64,000 nt of DNA from an uncultured Pseudomonadales bacterium (GTDB taxonomy: Bacteria > Pseudomonadota > Gammaproteobacteria > Pseudomonadales > Pseudohongiellaceae). The stretch is from assembly GCA_947259995.1 (NCBI GenBank), contig CAMYOK010000006.1, positions 1 to 64,000 on the forward strand. The letters are read 5' to 3'. This document shows, in pieces, positions 7,879 to 16,323 of this stretch. Each line of letters begins with the position of its first letter. Positions within the stretch are counted from its first letter, which is position 1. Under the pieces are notes generated by a model, which saw only the letters and a list, made by a program, of their open reading frames with translations, searched no databases and was not told the DNA's origin. The translations under genes were made by a program, and so were the position numbers.

Positions 7879-8901
7879 TTGAATCTACTATTGACTGGAG
7901 GGCTTGGTTATATTGGCAGTCATGCCGCAGCGGAATTTTTTGAATCTGGGCACAATGTCGTGCTGGTAGACAATCTGTCAAACTCATCACTACATGTTCT
8001 GGAGTCATTGAAGAGGATAGTAGATCGCAGCTTGCCGTTTTATGAACTGGATGTAAACGACTCTAATGGATTGGCTTCAGTGATTCGGGCTCATGATATC
8101 AATTGCGTCATTCATTTCGCGGGACTGAAATCGGTAGCAGATTCCATAAAAAGCCCGACAGATTATTACAGAAACAATGTAGGTGGGACCATAACCTTGC
8201 TCGAAGCGATGAGTGCAACAGGAGTCAGGAAGCTCGTTTTCAGCAGCAGCGCTACAGTGTATGGGATTCCGCAGTACCTGCCTTTGGATGAGGATCACCC
8301 TACTATTCCTGTGAATCCATACGGTCGAAGTAAATTGATGGTGGAGTCTATCCTAAGGGATCAGTGTGATGCGGATCCCTCTTGGGGAATTGTCAGTCTT
8401 CGGTACTTTAATCCAGTTGGTGCTCATGTCAGTGGTCATATTGGAGATCGCCCGATTGGAGAACCCAACAATCTGATGCCTTATGTCAATTCAGTTGCGG
8501 AACGAGAGCGCCCATTTCTGAATATATTCGGCAATGACTACGATACTCCGGATGGTACAGGCGTTCGAGATTATATTCACATAGCGGATCTGGTGCTGGG
8601 CCATGCATGTGCGGTTAGAAGTCTGAAGAGTGATGCACTTGGGTTCAAAGTTTTTAATCTTGGGACGGGTCTCGGGCACAGTGTGCTGGATCTGGTCAAG
8701 CATTTTGAGTTTGTCAGCAATGTAGAGATACCTTTTAGAATTATGGGAAGAAGAAGTGGAGATGTTGCAGTCAGCTATGCTTCGGCACGCCGGGCAGAGT
8801 CTGAATTGAACTGGACGGCGACAAGAGATATTCGTGACATATGCAAAAGTGTCTGGAACTTCAGCCAACGACGACGTAGCGGTGCCGGAGGTTGCAATTG
8901 A
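7879..8901 (+). CDS. galE: UDP-glucose 4-epimerase
   Basis: GalE interconverts UDP-glucose and UDP-galactose, or their N-acetyl forms in some members, and so feeds the glycosyltransferases of this operon. The extended short-chain dehydrogenase signature is complete: GGLGYIG (residues 7-13), SSSATVYG (122-129) and the Tyr148-x3-Lys152 catalytic pair in PYGRSK. The 340 residues are normal length. Translation starts at TTG with GAGG nine bases upstream. The TGA stop overlaps the TTG start of the next gene. Confidence 0.94.
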   Translation: MNLLLTGGLGYIGSHAAAEFFESGHNVVLVDNLSNSSLHVLESLKRIVDRSLPFYELDVNDSNGLASVIRAHDINCVIHFAGLKSVADSIKSPTDYYRNNVGGTITLLEAMSATGVRKLVFSSSATVYGIPQYLPLDEDHPTIPVNPYGRSKLMVESILRDQCDADPSWGIVSLRYFNPVGAHVSGHIGDRPIGEPNNLMPYVNSVAERERPFLNIFGNDYDTPDGTGVRDYIHIADLVLGHACAVRSLKSDALGFKVFNLGTGLGHSVLDLVKHFEFVSNVEIPFRIMGRRSGDVAVSYASARRAESELNWTATRDIRDICKSVWNFSQRRRSGAGGCN

Positions 8902-9602
8902 TAGAAAAAATTGATTTTTTAAATTTCGTGAAAATGTTTCTCAAACCCAGAGGAAAAACCGGGTTTCTTTTTAGTGTAAAGAGATGCAGGACTTTTTTGG
9001 ATGTAGGTTGTGGAAACGGTTCTCCGCAACTAGTAAAAGCGATACTGAAAAACGTCCAGTATACGGGCATAGATATTGCGTTCGAAAACACGTCTGTTGC
9101 AAAAGACGGAGTGAATCTTGTTCGTACAGATAGCGCAAATTTTGCTCGCACATTGGAATCCGTTTCCAATGGAGAAAAATTTGATGTAGTACTCTCATCT
9201 CATAATCTGGAACATTGTGTGGAGCGAGAGAGGGTGCTTCAGTCGATGCTAAAGGCAGTAGCTCCTGAAGGGAAGATTTACATATCCTTTCCATCCGAGA
9301 AGAGTATTGACTTTCCAAGTCGACAGGGTACTTTGAACTACTACGATGATTCAACTCATCTGAATGTCCCTCCGGACTATAACAGTGTGCTGAACCTACT
9401 GGGTCGATCAGGGTTTCAAGTGCTTTTTTCTTCCTGCCAGTACAGGCCATTGTTTCTGTCCATTCTCGGTTTTTTCCTGGAGCCATTGTCGAAACGTAAG
9501 GGGAAAATAGCGCCAGGCACTTGGGAATATTATGGGTTTGAATCGGTAATTTGGGCGGTGCGTCTAAAGGAGACTCATCAGCAGAACGGTGAGTCGCTAT
9601 GA
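8898..9602 (+). CDS. Class I SAM-dependent methyltransferase
   Basis: A methyltransferase fold is shown by motif I, FLDVGCGNGSP (about residues 33-43), the acidic YTGIDIAF strand end and the DVVLSSHNLEH motif that often follows in methyltransferases acting on sugars or lipids. A hydrophobic stretch (LFLSILGFFLEPL) lies in the C-terminal part. I choose TTG at 8898, six bases after GGAGG and overlapping the galE stop. Within an EPS operon it probably methylates a sugar or an intermediate, but the substrate cannot be read from sequence. It overlaps the next gene by ATGA. Confidence 0.82.
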   Translation: MIEKIDFLNFVKMFLKPRGKTGFLFSVKRCRTFLDVGCGNGSPQLVKAILKNVQYTGIDIAFENTSVAKDGVNLVRTDSANFARTLESVSNGEKFDVVLSSHNLEHCVERERVLQSMLKAVAPEGKIYISFPSEKSIDFPSRQGTLNYYDDSTHLNVPPDYNSVLNLLGRSGFQVLFSSCQYRPLFLSILGFFLEPLSKRKGKIAPGTWEYYGFESVIWAVRLKETHQQNGESL

Positions 9603-10156
9603 CTTTACATCTGAAATCCACTGATCCATCAGAAATGTCCGCCACATTGAAATTGCTAAAGCAGAACTCCCATATTGGGGTGATCGTGCGCGGAGAGAGT
9701 GGTAGCGGGAAGAGTACACTTCTGAGAATGTTAAAAGATTACTCTCCAGACGACACCTATTTGACAGATGCCAGCATTCATATTTTCGAAGGCAGTATCA
9801 GAGATAATGTACTCCTTGGCAGAGAGATCTCTTTCTCTCTGGTACGAGTTCTCAAAAAGATTTTTTGCGACGATGGTAGGCTGACAAATCCGGATCTGAT
9901 TGTTTCGCGATCTTCCCTTTCAACTGGTGAGGCTCAAAGAATCAGCTTTCTCAGAGATGTGATTGTGTCGAAGGGAAAAATATTGTTGATGGATGAGCCA
10001 ACCTCGGCATTGGACAATTCTTCAGAAAGTCGAGTGCTTGAAATGCTTGTGGAGGAACGGAAGGAGTTCGGTATCGCAGGACTGGTGATTGCAACTCACT
10101 CCAACTATCTGGAAACAGTGCTCGCTGGGATGTCCGTTGAGCATTTACTTAATTAG
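9599..10156 (+). CDS. Stand-alone, shortened ABC exporter ATPase domain
   Basis: This 185-residue protein is only the nucleotide-binding half of an exporter-type ABC protein. It has Walker A GESGSGKST (32-40), the exporter-type EGSIRDNVLLG (64-74), signature LSTGEAQR (107-114), Walker B ILLMDEP (128-134), D-loop SALD (136-139) and switch His167. It begins only about 30 residues before Walker A, with no clear A-loop aromatic. About 20 residues usually found between Walker A and IRENI, including the Q-loop glutamine region, are missing. It has no membrane segment. A matching membrane domain without an ATPase is encoded at 15465-16313 in the same operon. I infer the two form a split exporter, likely the flippase for the repeat unit. 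Confidence 0.85.
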   Translation: MTLHLKSTDPSEMSATLKLLKQNSHIGVIVRGESGSGKSTLLRMLKDYSPDDTYLTDASIHIFEGSIRDNVLLGREISFSLVRVLKKIFCDDGRLTNPDLIVSRSSLSTGEAQRISFLRDVIVSKGKILLMDEPTSALDNSSESRVLEMLVEERKEFGIAGLVIATHSNYLETVLAGMSVEHLLN

Positions 10157-11108
10157 TCTGGTCTTGCTGTTTGTATTCGCCCAGACAAATTGGCGGATTA
10201 ACAATATTCTGGCACCTTCCTATATATTGCTGCTGACCTCTTTAAGAGGAGAGGTGGGAGGTGACTATGTTCAGTATATTGGGCGAGCGAAACTTGCGCT
10301 TCATGATCCGTCTCTTTTTATTCTGAACGAACCTGTCACGGTTCTGTTGTCGTTTGTAGGCCAGGCTCTGAACATACCAGTTCCTAATTTGTACTCATTC
10401 ATTACTCTCAGTATTTTTATTTTTGCACTCAGGCGAAGCAGGAACACCTATATCTGGATCCTCCTGTTTTCAGTATTTGCCATCCCTGTTGCTGTTGGAT
10501 ATCTTCGCCAAGCGCTTGCTTGTGCATTTATTTTCCTTGCGGTGAGAGAGCAAAAATCCAATCGTTACTTCTACTACCTTTTCTCGATTATTGCTCATCC
10601 CAGTGCAATTCTCGTGCTTGTGACAGATTATGTAAGTTCCATAAAATTGAGCAAAAAATTCTTTTTGCGTTCTGCTCTTATCCTACCGGCTCTATTTTTG
10701 CTAACTGGCTATGCATACTCTGCTGTGGAGCACTATATTAACAACTACACACTTCAATCGCAGCAGCAATCTTCCGGGTTTTATTTCAGGTTTTTGCTGT
10801 ATGTACTGCTTGCATTTTGCCTTACAGTAATACCTGCGAGCTCATTGAGAATGCAGGGGTGGTATCAGTCTCAAAAGCGTTTGTTGTATGTGCTAATGGC
10901 AGGAAGTGTAGTGGTCTTTCTTCTGTCTGGCGCAACCGCTTCAGATCGAATTGCAATTTACTTAACACCTGTTCTACTGCACTTGGCTTATTACGAGAGG
11001 CGTCCACAGAGGTTGATTGCGATGTTGGCAGTTTCTGTATCGTATTTTTCGTTCTGGTTGTTGCTATCTCCACATGCATCTGCCCATTGGCGGTATACGT
11101 TTCTTTAG
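10137..11108 (+). CDS. EpsG-family polysaccharide polymerase (Wzy-like)
   Basis: This is a hydrophobic protein of about 323 residues with roughly nine to ten transmembrane segments. Near the N-terminus it carries the EpsG-type loop SLRGEVGGDYVQYIGRA, and a YLRQALACAFIFLA segment also typical of that family. Such proteins join repeat units of exopolysaccharides in the membrane. I choose TTG at 10137, with GGGA upstream and a hydrophobic start, inside the 3' end of the ATPase gene. A longer frame from TTG 10089 would add 16 residues. It is the only polymerase candidate seen in the operon. Confidence 0.78.
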   Translation: MSIYLISLVLLFVFAQTNWRINNILAPSYILLLTSLRGEVGGDYVQYIGRAKLALHDPSLFILNEPVTVLLSFVGQALNIPVPNLYSFITLSIFIFALRRSRNTYIWILLFSVFAIPVAVGYLRQALACAFIFLAVREQKSNRYFYYLFSIIAHPSAILVLVTDYVSSIKLSKKFFLRSALILPALFLLTGYAYSAVEHYINNYTLQSQQQSSGFYFRFLLYVLLAFCLTVIPASSLRMQGWYQSQKRLLYVLMAGSVVVFLLSGATASDRIAIYLTPVLLHLAYYERRPQRLIAMLAVSVSYFSFWLLLSPHASAHWRYTFL

Positions 11109-11145
11109 TTAAATTTGAGAATATATCTTGTTTGATAGTGAAAAA

Positions 11146-12024
11146 ATGTCATCTAAGTCTCCCTCAGACGAGTTCAATGCTCCTGATGTCTGTTTTCTTT
11201 TTCTGGGAAAGAGTCCAGCAGGATTCCTCGATCTTGAACGATTTCGTAGATTGTTCCCAAAGGCACAATTCGCTACGAGAAATGATCTCCTGCTTACTGG
11301 TTTACCGGAGGAAATATCAAAGCAATCGCGAAGTTATGTCTATATACACAGTTCCCCCTACAACTTAATGATAAGGTTATTGCATAGCGGGAGAGAGCAC
11401 ATACTGTTGGTGCACAATCCTCCCGGTTTTTCATCAAGAACAGGAATGATGGGACTTCTGGATAATCTCATTCTGAAGTTGAACATTACACTTTCCAACA
11501 GACTTGCCTTTTTATCTGAACACGTGCTGAAAAAGTATCAAACCATAAAAGACTGTTTCCTCATTACAAAAAAAGACTTTGTGGTACCCGCTCCTGTTAA
11601 AAAAAGGACTGGAACCCTTCCAACAGTTTTCTTTTTTGGCAGATACTTGCCCTATAAGAATGTTGAGATCTTCTGCCAATTGGCGAAGGAGAATCGAACG
11701 ATAGAGTTTTATGTCTATTCGGAAGGTTGCCCTGTCGACGGTCAGGCGAATCTGTATGTGCGAAAGGATTGGTTATCCGACGGTGAGGTCGACAGAATCT
11801 ATGCGAAACACGATATCCTGATATTACCTTACAAAAATGTGTCGCAATCCGGACCTTTATTTCTGGGGTTCGAGAAGGGGCTAAGAATAGTAGTACCGAA
11901 CCTTCAGGGGTTTGAAGAGTATCGTGGTTTATCCAACGTGTACTTGTACTCAGCAAGTGATACGAATGCACTTCAAATGGCACTCCGGGATGTATTCCGT
12001 GAGTGGAAGGAGTACGGAAGCTGA
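11146..12024 (+). CDS. Glycosyltransferase, GT-B type (family 4-like)
   Basis: This 292-residue protein has the second-half features of GT4 enzymes: a VFFFGRYLPYKNVEIFCQL strand-loop, a YAKHDILILPYKNVSQSGPL segment and a FEKGLRIVVPNLQGFEEY segment that takes the place of the usual EALACG region. The canonical E-x7-E pair is not clear, so assignment rests on overall pattern. It probably adds one sugar to the lipid-linked repeat unit at the cytoplasmic face. An in-frame TTG at 11128 is an alternative start. Its stop overlaps the next start (TGATG). Confidence 0.68.
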   Translation: MSSKSPSDEFNAPDVCFLFLGKSPAGFLDLERFRRLFPKAQFATRNDLLLTGLPEEISKQSRSYVYIHSSPYNLMIRLLHSGREHILLVHNPPGFSSRTGMMGLLDNLILKLNITLSNRLAFLSEHVLKKYQTIKDCFLITKKDFVVPAPVKKRTGTLPTVFFFGRYLPYKNVEIFCQLAKENRTIEFYVYSEGCPVDGQANLYVRKDWLSDGEVDRIYAKHDILILPYKNVSQSGPLFLGFEKGLRIVVPNLQGFEEYRGLSNVYLYSASDTNALQMALRDVFREWKEYGS

Positions 12025-13358
12025 TGCAACTGCAATCTGTTTCGACATTCCTGATCTTTGCTCTGGTGGCACATCTTATGAGAAGGCTCCGGGGAGATCA
12101 GATGGTCTGTCTTTTTCTTATATCCTTTCTTTATATCGCGGCAGTAGATAGATCAAGTATTTTTCTTGTCTTAATCGCAGTCATTCTAATTTATCTCTGG
12201 AGCCTCGGTGTCAGAGTCCTGTACTTGGTTTTTTCCTGCATATTCATTCTGGCCGTGTTCAAGTCGGGTTTAATCGAGTCGAGCCCAGATTCTTTGCTTT
12301 ACCATTTTGACTTTTCATTTAATCAGTCGAATTCGATAACGTTCAGACCCATACCCTCAGGAGTCTCCTTTCTTTTCATCACTGTCATTGTTTTGATGGT
12401 AACAGTTGAAGATAGATCGAATTTTTTCAATGTTAGTGCAACTGCCATCTTTTTCCCCCATATACTTTCCGGCCCTATTCTGCATAAGGCGATAGAGGTC
12501 AAAGAGGAACCGCTGTACAAGTGTTTTCCAAATTTTTGTATGGTTTTCGGTGGAGGCTTATTGCTGCTGGAATCCAGCAATAACATTAAAAATTATTTCG
12601 ATTTGATCGGGACGACAGATGGAGCCAGTTCCTATGTTCGGGCATGGGTCTTTTATCTGTATCTGTTGGCAAACTTTTTTGGATATTCTTTAATTGCCAC
12701 TGCATATTCCAGACTCTTTGGAATAGAGATACCGATAAATTTTAATGCCCCTTCTCTCTCGAATAGCCCGAGTGACTTCTGGTTGAGATGGCATAGAAGT
12801 CTATCTCTAGTTTTCAGAAATATCATGTTTAAGAAGCTGTTGAGTGTCAGATCTCCCAGAGTCGTCGCGGTTTTCGCCGTTATGATCTTGAGTGGTGTCT
12901 GGCACGGCTGGGGGATTAACTATCTGATCTGGGGGGCGCTGCACGGATTGATTATTGTGCTGTACCCCAAAAAACTTCCTATAGTCGTCAATTATGCATT
13001 TATGCTAATTTTTTTTCCTATGACATGGATATCGTTCTATACAACTGACATTACGACGATTATGGAACAGTACCGTGGAGTTTTTCAGGGGCATGACAAT
13101 CTTCCCTATCCGGGCCTGAAAAGTATGGCATCGATGTTTTTTATGCTGGCACTTTCATTCGTCCCATATTCCAGACTGATGAAGTTAGCACAGATTCAGG
13201 TATCTCTCCATGCGACAGAGCCCTACGCAATACATCATTGTGACGAGGCGCGACTAAGTGCGCAAGCATTGTCAGTCATTGCAGCAGGTGTCTTATTAGC
13301 GCTTTGCTACAGCTACGGCATTGGGTTGAGTTCCGGGTTTCTTTATCAGAGGTTTTAG
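12024..13358 (+). CDS. MBOAT-family O-acyltransferase
   Basis: This is a polytopic membrane protein of 444 residues carrying the MBOAT signatures: DFWLRWHRSL (251-260) and GVWHGWGINYLIWGALHGL (291-309) with the conserved histidines 294 and 308. Relatives such as AlgI, PatA and DltB move acyl groups across the membrane for transfer to polysaccharide. The gene after it encodes a membrane-anchored SGNH-like protein, matching the two-part AlgI/AlgJ and PatA/PatB layout. Together they most likely O-acetylate this EPS. ATG 12024 is chosen because it overlaps the preceding stop. Confidence 0.88.
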   Translation: MQLQSVSTFLIFALVAHLMRRLRGDQMVCLFLISFLYIAAVDRSSIFLVLIAVILIYLWSLGVRVLYLVFSCIFILAVFKSGLIESSPDSLLYHFDFSFNQSNSITFRPIPSGVSFLFITVIVLMVTVEDRSNFFNVSATAIFFPHILSGPILHKAIEVKEEPLYKCFPNFCMVFGGGLLLLESSNNIKNYFDLIGTTDGASSYVRAWVFYLYLLANFFGYSLIATAYSRLFGIEIPINFNAPSLSNSPSDFWLRWHRSLSLVFRNIMFKKLLSVRSPRVVAVFAVMILSGVWHGWGINYLIWGALHGLIIVLYPKKLPIVVNYAFMLIFFPMTWISFYTTDITTIMEQYRGVFQGHDNLPYPGLKSMASMFFMLALSFVPYSRLMKLAQIQVSLHATEPYAIHHCDEARLSAQALSVIAAGVLLALCYSYGIGLSSGFLYQRF

Positions 13359-13374
13359 TTTCGGTTGACAATCT

Positions 13375-14265
13375 ATGCTTAAAGAAAAGTATGTTTACTC
13401 ACTATTTCTCGCTGCTTTCGCGCTGGTTCTACTGCTTCCTAAACCAGACGCGAGAATTGAGAGATTAGGTGCCAGAATCACAGGGGAAAACGAAGTTCTG
13501 ATTATTGGAAATTCAATATTAGATCATCAAGGGCCTTGTGAACCAGGTAAGCCTTCTATTTTTACAACAATTCCGGAAGCGGACGTTGTGGGCGAGGGGG
13601 GGCTGTTGCTGGAAGAGGTGCTTTTGGCTTCCAGGAATTCGGAAAACTATCGAAAAGTAATAATTGTGGGCGCGACCTATCAACTTGCCCAGCCGTACTA
13701 TTATTCGATCCAGAATCACCTGTTTTATAACAAGACCAGTACCTTTGAAGGTGATGTGTTGCAGGGTGGTCTCGCCAAAAAAACCTTGTGGCGATTGGAT
13801 GAGGATATTTATGTCGACTCCAAGGCAATAAACAGGGGAGATGCTTCGTTGGAAGTGAAGGCGCTTTTTGAACAGAAACGATGCGCTTACAATACCGATA
13901 TATCCACACCAATTACTGAGAAAATATTTTTGCACACCTACAATTATTTTGAACCTCATTTTGACCAGATCAGCAAGTTGGTAGACAAATTCAAAGGAGC
14001 TCAAGTCACATTCGTGATGGTGGAACCTTATGTCGATCGGAATCTGGTAGGAGCGAGCAACATGGGAAAGTTCACTGAATTTAACGCACAGATTGAAGAG
14101 TTGGCTATAGATTCACTGGAAGTTGTCGTATTGAGTACAGGAAATGACGTTCAGTATTACGATGAGCCGTGGTGTCTTTGCGGTCATTTATCGCAGAGAG
14201 GGCGTCAGCTGCTTCAAGCGCAATTGGAGGAAATAGTGGGTGACAAACGAGTTGAGGCTAATTGA
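13375..14265 (+). CDS. Membrane-anchored SGNH-like acyltransferase partner of the MBOAT
   Basis: The protein has 296 residues. An N-terminal hydrophobic helix (residues 7-22) would anchor it with its main domain in the periplasm. Residues 42-50 (LIIGNSILD) resemble SGNH block I with GNS in place of GDS, and CLCGHLSQRG near residues 267-276 could supply the catalytic His. A preceding YDEPW provides an acidic residue at 263. This layout and its place right after the MBOAT gene suggest the role of AlgJ/PatB/DltD-type partners, namely transferring the acyl group to the sugar. Overall similarity to known SGNH families is weak, so the assignment leans on context. Confidence 0.62.
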   Translation: MLKEKYVYSLFLAAFALVLLLPKPDARIERLGARITGENEVLIIGNSILDHQGPCEPGKPSIFTTIPEADVVGEGGLLLEEVLLASRNSENYRKVIIVGATYQLAQPYYYSIQNHLFYNKTSTFEGDVLQGGLAKKTLWRLDEDIYVDSKAINRGDASLEVKALFEQKRCAYNTDISTPITEKIFLHTYNYFEPHFDQISKLVDKFKGAQVTFVMVEPYVDRNLVGASNMGKFTEFNAQIEELAIDSLEVVVLSTGNDVQYYDEPWCLCGHLSQRGRQLLQAQLEEIVGDKRVEAN

Positions 14266-14301
14266 CAGGCTGAGGAGTTTTCGGAAGTTGAGTAACAAAC
14301 T

Positions 14302-15426
14302 TTGAAAAATAAAGAGCTTTTATTGCTGTTTCCGGACCTGACTGATGTTCATATCTATAAAGATGTGGGGATGATTCCTGCCACCCTGCAAAGTCTTGGG
14401 GGGGTAGAATGCACCATTGCTACCTATGCGAGATCGAATCTCGCCGATGTATACTCCAAACGGGGTATACGACTGTTATACATCAAAAGAATTACAGGAA
14501 TTGCGACACTTGATAGTGCAATTTTTTTACTTCGAAACCATTCCCGCTTCAATATTCTTCATGTATATCATCTGACACGATTCGCGATAGTGATGGCTTG
14601 GATATTCAGAGGTCTGAAAATTATTCGCGGGGAAAAATCCGAGGTATTTCTGAAACTCGATTTGAACCAGAGGGAGTTCAATTTTCAGGTTTCAGGACTT
14701 CGGCGGGAGTGGTTACGGTTTCTTTGTCAACCTGTGACTGTTGCCACGATAGAGACAACCTTTAGCTATGAATCGCTAGAGAACATGTGTATGTTCAGAA
14801 CTTTGTATCTCCTTCCTAATGGCTACTTCTATCCTGACAGGTTGCAGTTGCTTCAACATGTGGCGAAAGAAGACATTCTACTTTGTGTTACTCGGGCAGG
14901 TAGTTATCAAAAGAACACAGAGGAACTTCTGTCTGTAGTGCCTTGGATTATCGAACACTATCCTCAATGGCGGATCATCGTTGCTGGTCCTGTTGAACCT
15001 GAATTTGGCCATAAGATCGAGGAGTTTTACTGTGCTTATCCGCACGCCAGAGGTGTTCTTTCTTTTTTGGGAAACATCAGCGATCGAGAGAAACTTGAAG
15101 ACCTGTATGCACGAAGTAAAGTGCTGCTTAGTACTTCAAGGTGGGAAGGATACCCCTTGGCAGCTGTGGAGGGGAGAAGATGGGGGTTAAAGATTGTGTC
15201 TTCTGATGTAAGTGGCATTTCAGATATTTTGAGAAATTCGCATGCCGGTCATATTTACACATCCGGAAATAGGCATGAGCTAGAACGATGCCTGAAGGAA
15301 ACCATGAATGATTCACAATATTTCGACAAAAAACATTATGTAACTGACCGGGACCGGTTTTCTGAATCCTTTAGCTGGGAGAAAATGCTGAGTCCCGTAC
15401 ATGCACACCTGTTGAAGGCTCCGTAA
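14302..15426 (+). CDS. Glycosyltransferase family 4
   Basis: The 374 residues form a GT-B enzyme with a clear family 4 C-terminal domain: CVTRAGSYQKNTEELL (about 196-211), WRIIVAGPVEPEF, LSFLGNISDREKLEDLYARS and LLSTSRWEGYPLAAVEGRRW (about 275-294), which carries the E-x7-E-type pair. It should add a sugar from a nucleotide donor to the growing repeat unit. Translation begins at TTG with no strong Shine-Dalgarno sequence. The next gene, 38 bases on, is the ABC membrane domain. Confidence 0.85.
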   Translation: MKNKELLLLFPDLTDVHIYKDVGMIPATLQSLGGVECTIATYARSNLADVYSKRGIRLLYIKRITGIATLDSAIFLLRNHSRFNILHVYHLTRFAIVMAWIFRGLKIIRGEKSEVFLKLDLNQREFNFQVSGLRREWLRFLCQPVTVATIETTFSYESLENMCMFRTLYLLPNGYFYPDRLQLLQHVAKEDILLCVTRAGSYQKNTEELLSVVPWIIEHYPQWRIIVAGPVEPEFGHKIEEFYCAYPHARGVLSFLGNISDREKLEDLYARSKVLLSTSRWEGYPLAAVEGRRWGLKIVSSDVSGISDILRNSHAGHIYTSGNRHELERCLKETMNDSQYFDKKHYVTDRDRFSESFSWEKMLSPVHAHLLKAP

Positions 15427-15464
15427 GCTCCCATTATTTCCTGTTATGCTTGAAGAAATACAAT

Positions 15465-16313
15465 ATGATCAGCAAAAGTATGCAATCCCAACCACGTAAG
15501 ATATCAATTAGTGCGAAGACCCGAAAAAGCTATTACTTAGCATTGGTCTTTGCTACATCTGCAGGTATTGCAGATATTCTGTTTGCGCAGTCCATCGGGT
15601 CTGGTGCTATTGAGGAACTTTACGTCGTTCTCGCAAGTCTTTTTGTGTTGAGAATCTCTTTGTTCATGATCTCCAACTATTTTACATTGAATTACTCTAT
15701 GCTGATTGAATTGGATCTAAAATTACACGCGTTTCGACTAAGAGACAGTGCCGCGAGAGAGTCCTGTTTTTCTACAGTCAGTCATACGGTTGCGCACAAT
15801 ATGTTCGCGGGCCAGCTTCGATTGATGTCCGAAGTTATCATTGCATTCCTGTTGTTGGCATACGTTCTGCTTTATGAGTTTCGACTGCTCACCTACGGAG
15901 CGATCTCCTTTGGAGTACTTTTTCCCGTGCTGTTTTACATTTATCAAAAGACCAAGATGCTAAGAGTTAAGGCAGCAAAGTCTCAGCTTCGATTGCTCAA
16001 TTTTGGAAGAGAACTGATTGGTATTACGGACCGTGCGGAGCAACTAGGCGTTATTCCATTTTTGCAAAACAAGATCAAAGAAAATGCAGATTCATATATT
16101 GTATCGAACAGAAGCTCTCTTTTCGTGGCCCAAACATTTAAGCCGTTGGCGGAGTTGTTGATATTTGGTTCTGGAATCTATTTTTACAATCTTGGATTGA
16201 TTGATGGCGCCATAATTTATGTAGGTTACAGGCTGGTTTCGAGTGTTATAGTCATTGTCAACATGATACCTCTGATTCAACACTACAGAAGTCAGTATAA
16301 ATCTCTCCAGTGA
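15465..16313 (+). CDS. Stand-alone ABC exporter transmembrane domain
   Basis: This 282-residue protein has about six transmembrane segments with the loop pattern of a type IV ABC exporter membrane domain. Segments 1-2 come first, then a long cytoplasmic loop (ELDLKLHAFRLRDSAARES), segments 3-4, a second loop with the exporter-like FGRELIGITDRAEQLGVI, and segments 5-6 ending in NMIPLIQHYRSQYKSLQ. It stops exactly where the linker to an ATPase domain would start; no Walker motifs follow. Full exporters of the PglK/MsbA kind have about 570-600 residues in one chain. The missing ATPase is most likely the 185-residue protein at 9599-10156. ATG 15465 is preferred; TTG 15450 and ATG 15480 are alternatives. 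Confidence 0.72.
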   Translation: MISKSMQSQPRKISISAKTRKSYYLALVFATSAGIADILFAQSIGSGAIEELYVVLASLFVLRISLFMISNYFTLNYSMLIELDLKLHAFRLRDSAARESCFSTVSHTVAHNMFAGQLRLMSEVIIAFLLLAYVLLYEFRLLTYGAISFGVLFPVLFYIYQKTKMLRVKAAKSQLRLLNFGRELIGITDRAEQLGVIPFLQNKIKENADSYIVSNRSSLFVAQTFKPLAELLIFGSGIYFYNLGLIDGAIIYVGYRLVSSVIVIVNMIPLIQHYRSQYKSLQ

Positions 16314-16323
16314 TGCTATTTAT

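Noticed and set aside
8971..9645. Open frame of 224 codons antisense to the methyltransferase gene
   Set aside because: It has no recognisable domain, its composition is that of a frame shadow, and the plus strand carries clear methyltransferase motifs with coupled starts.
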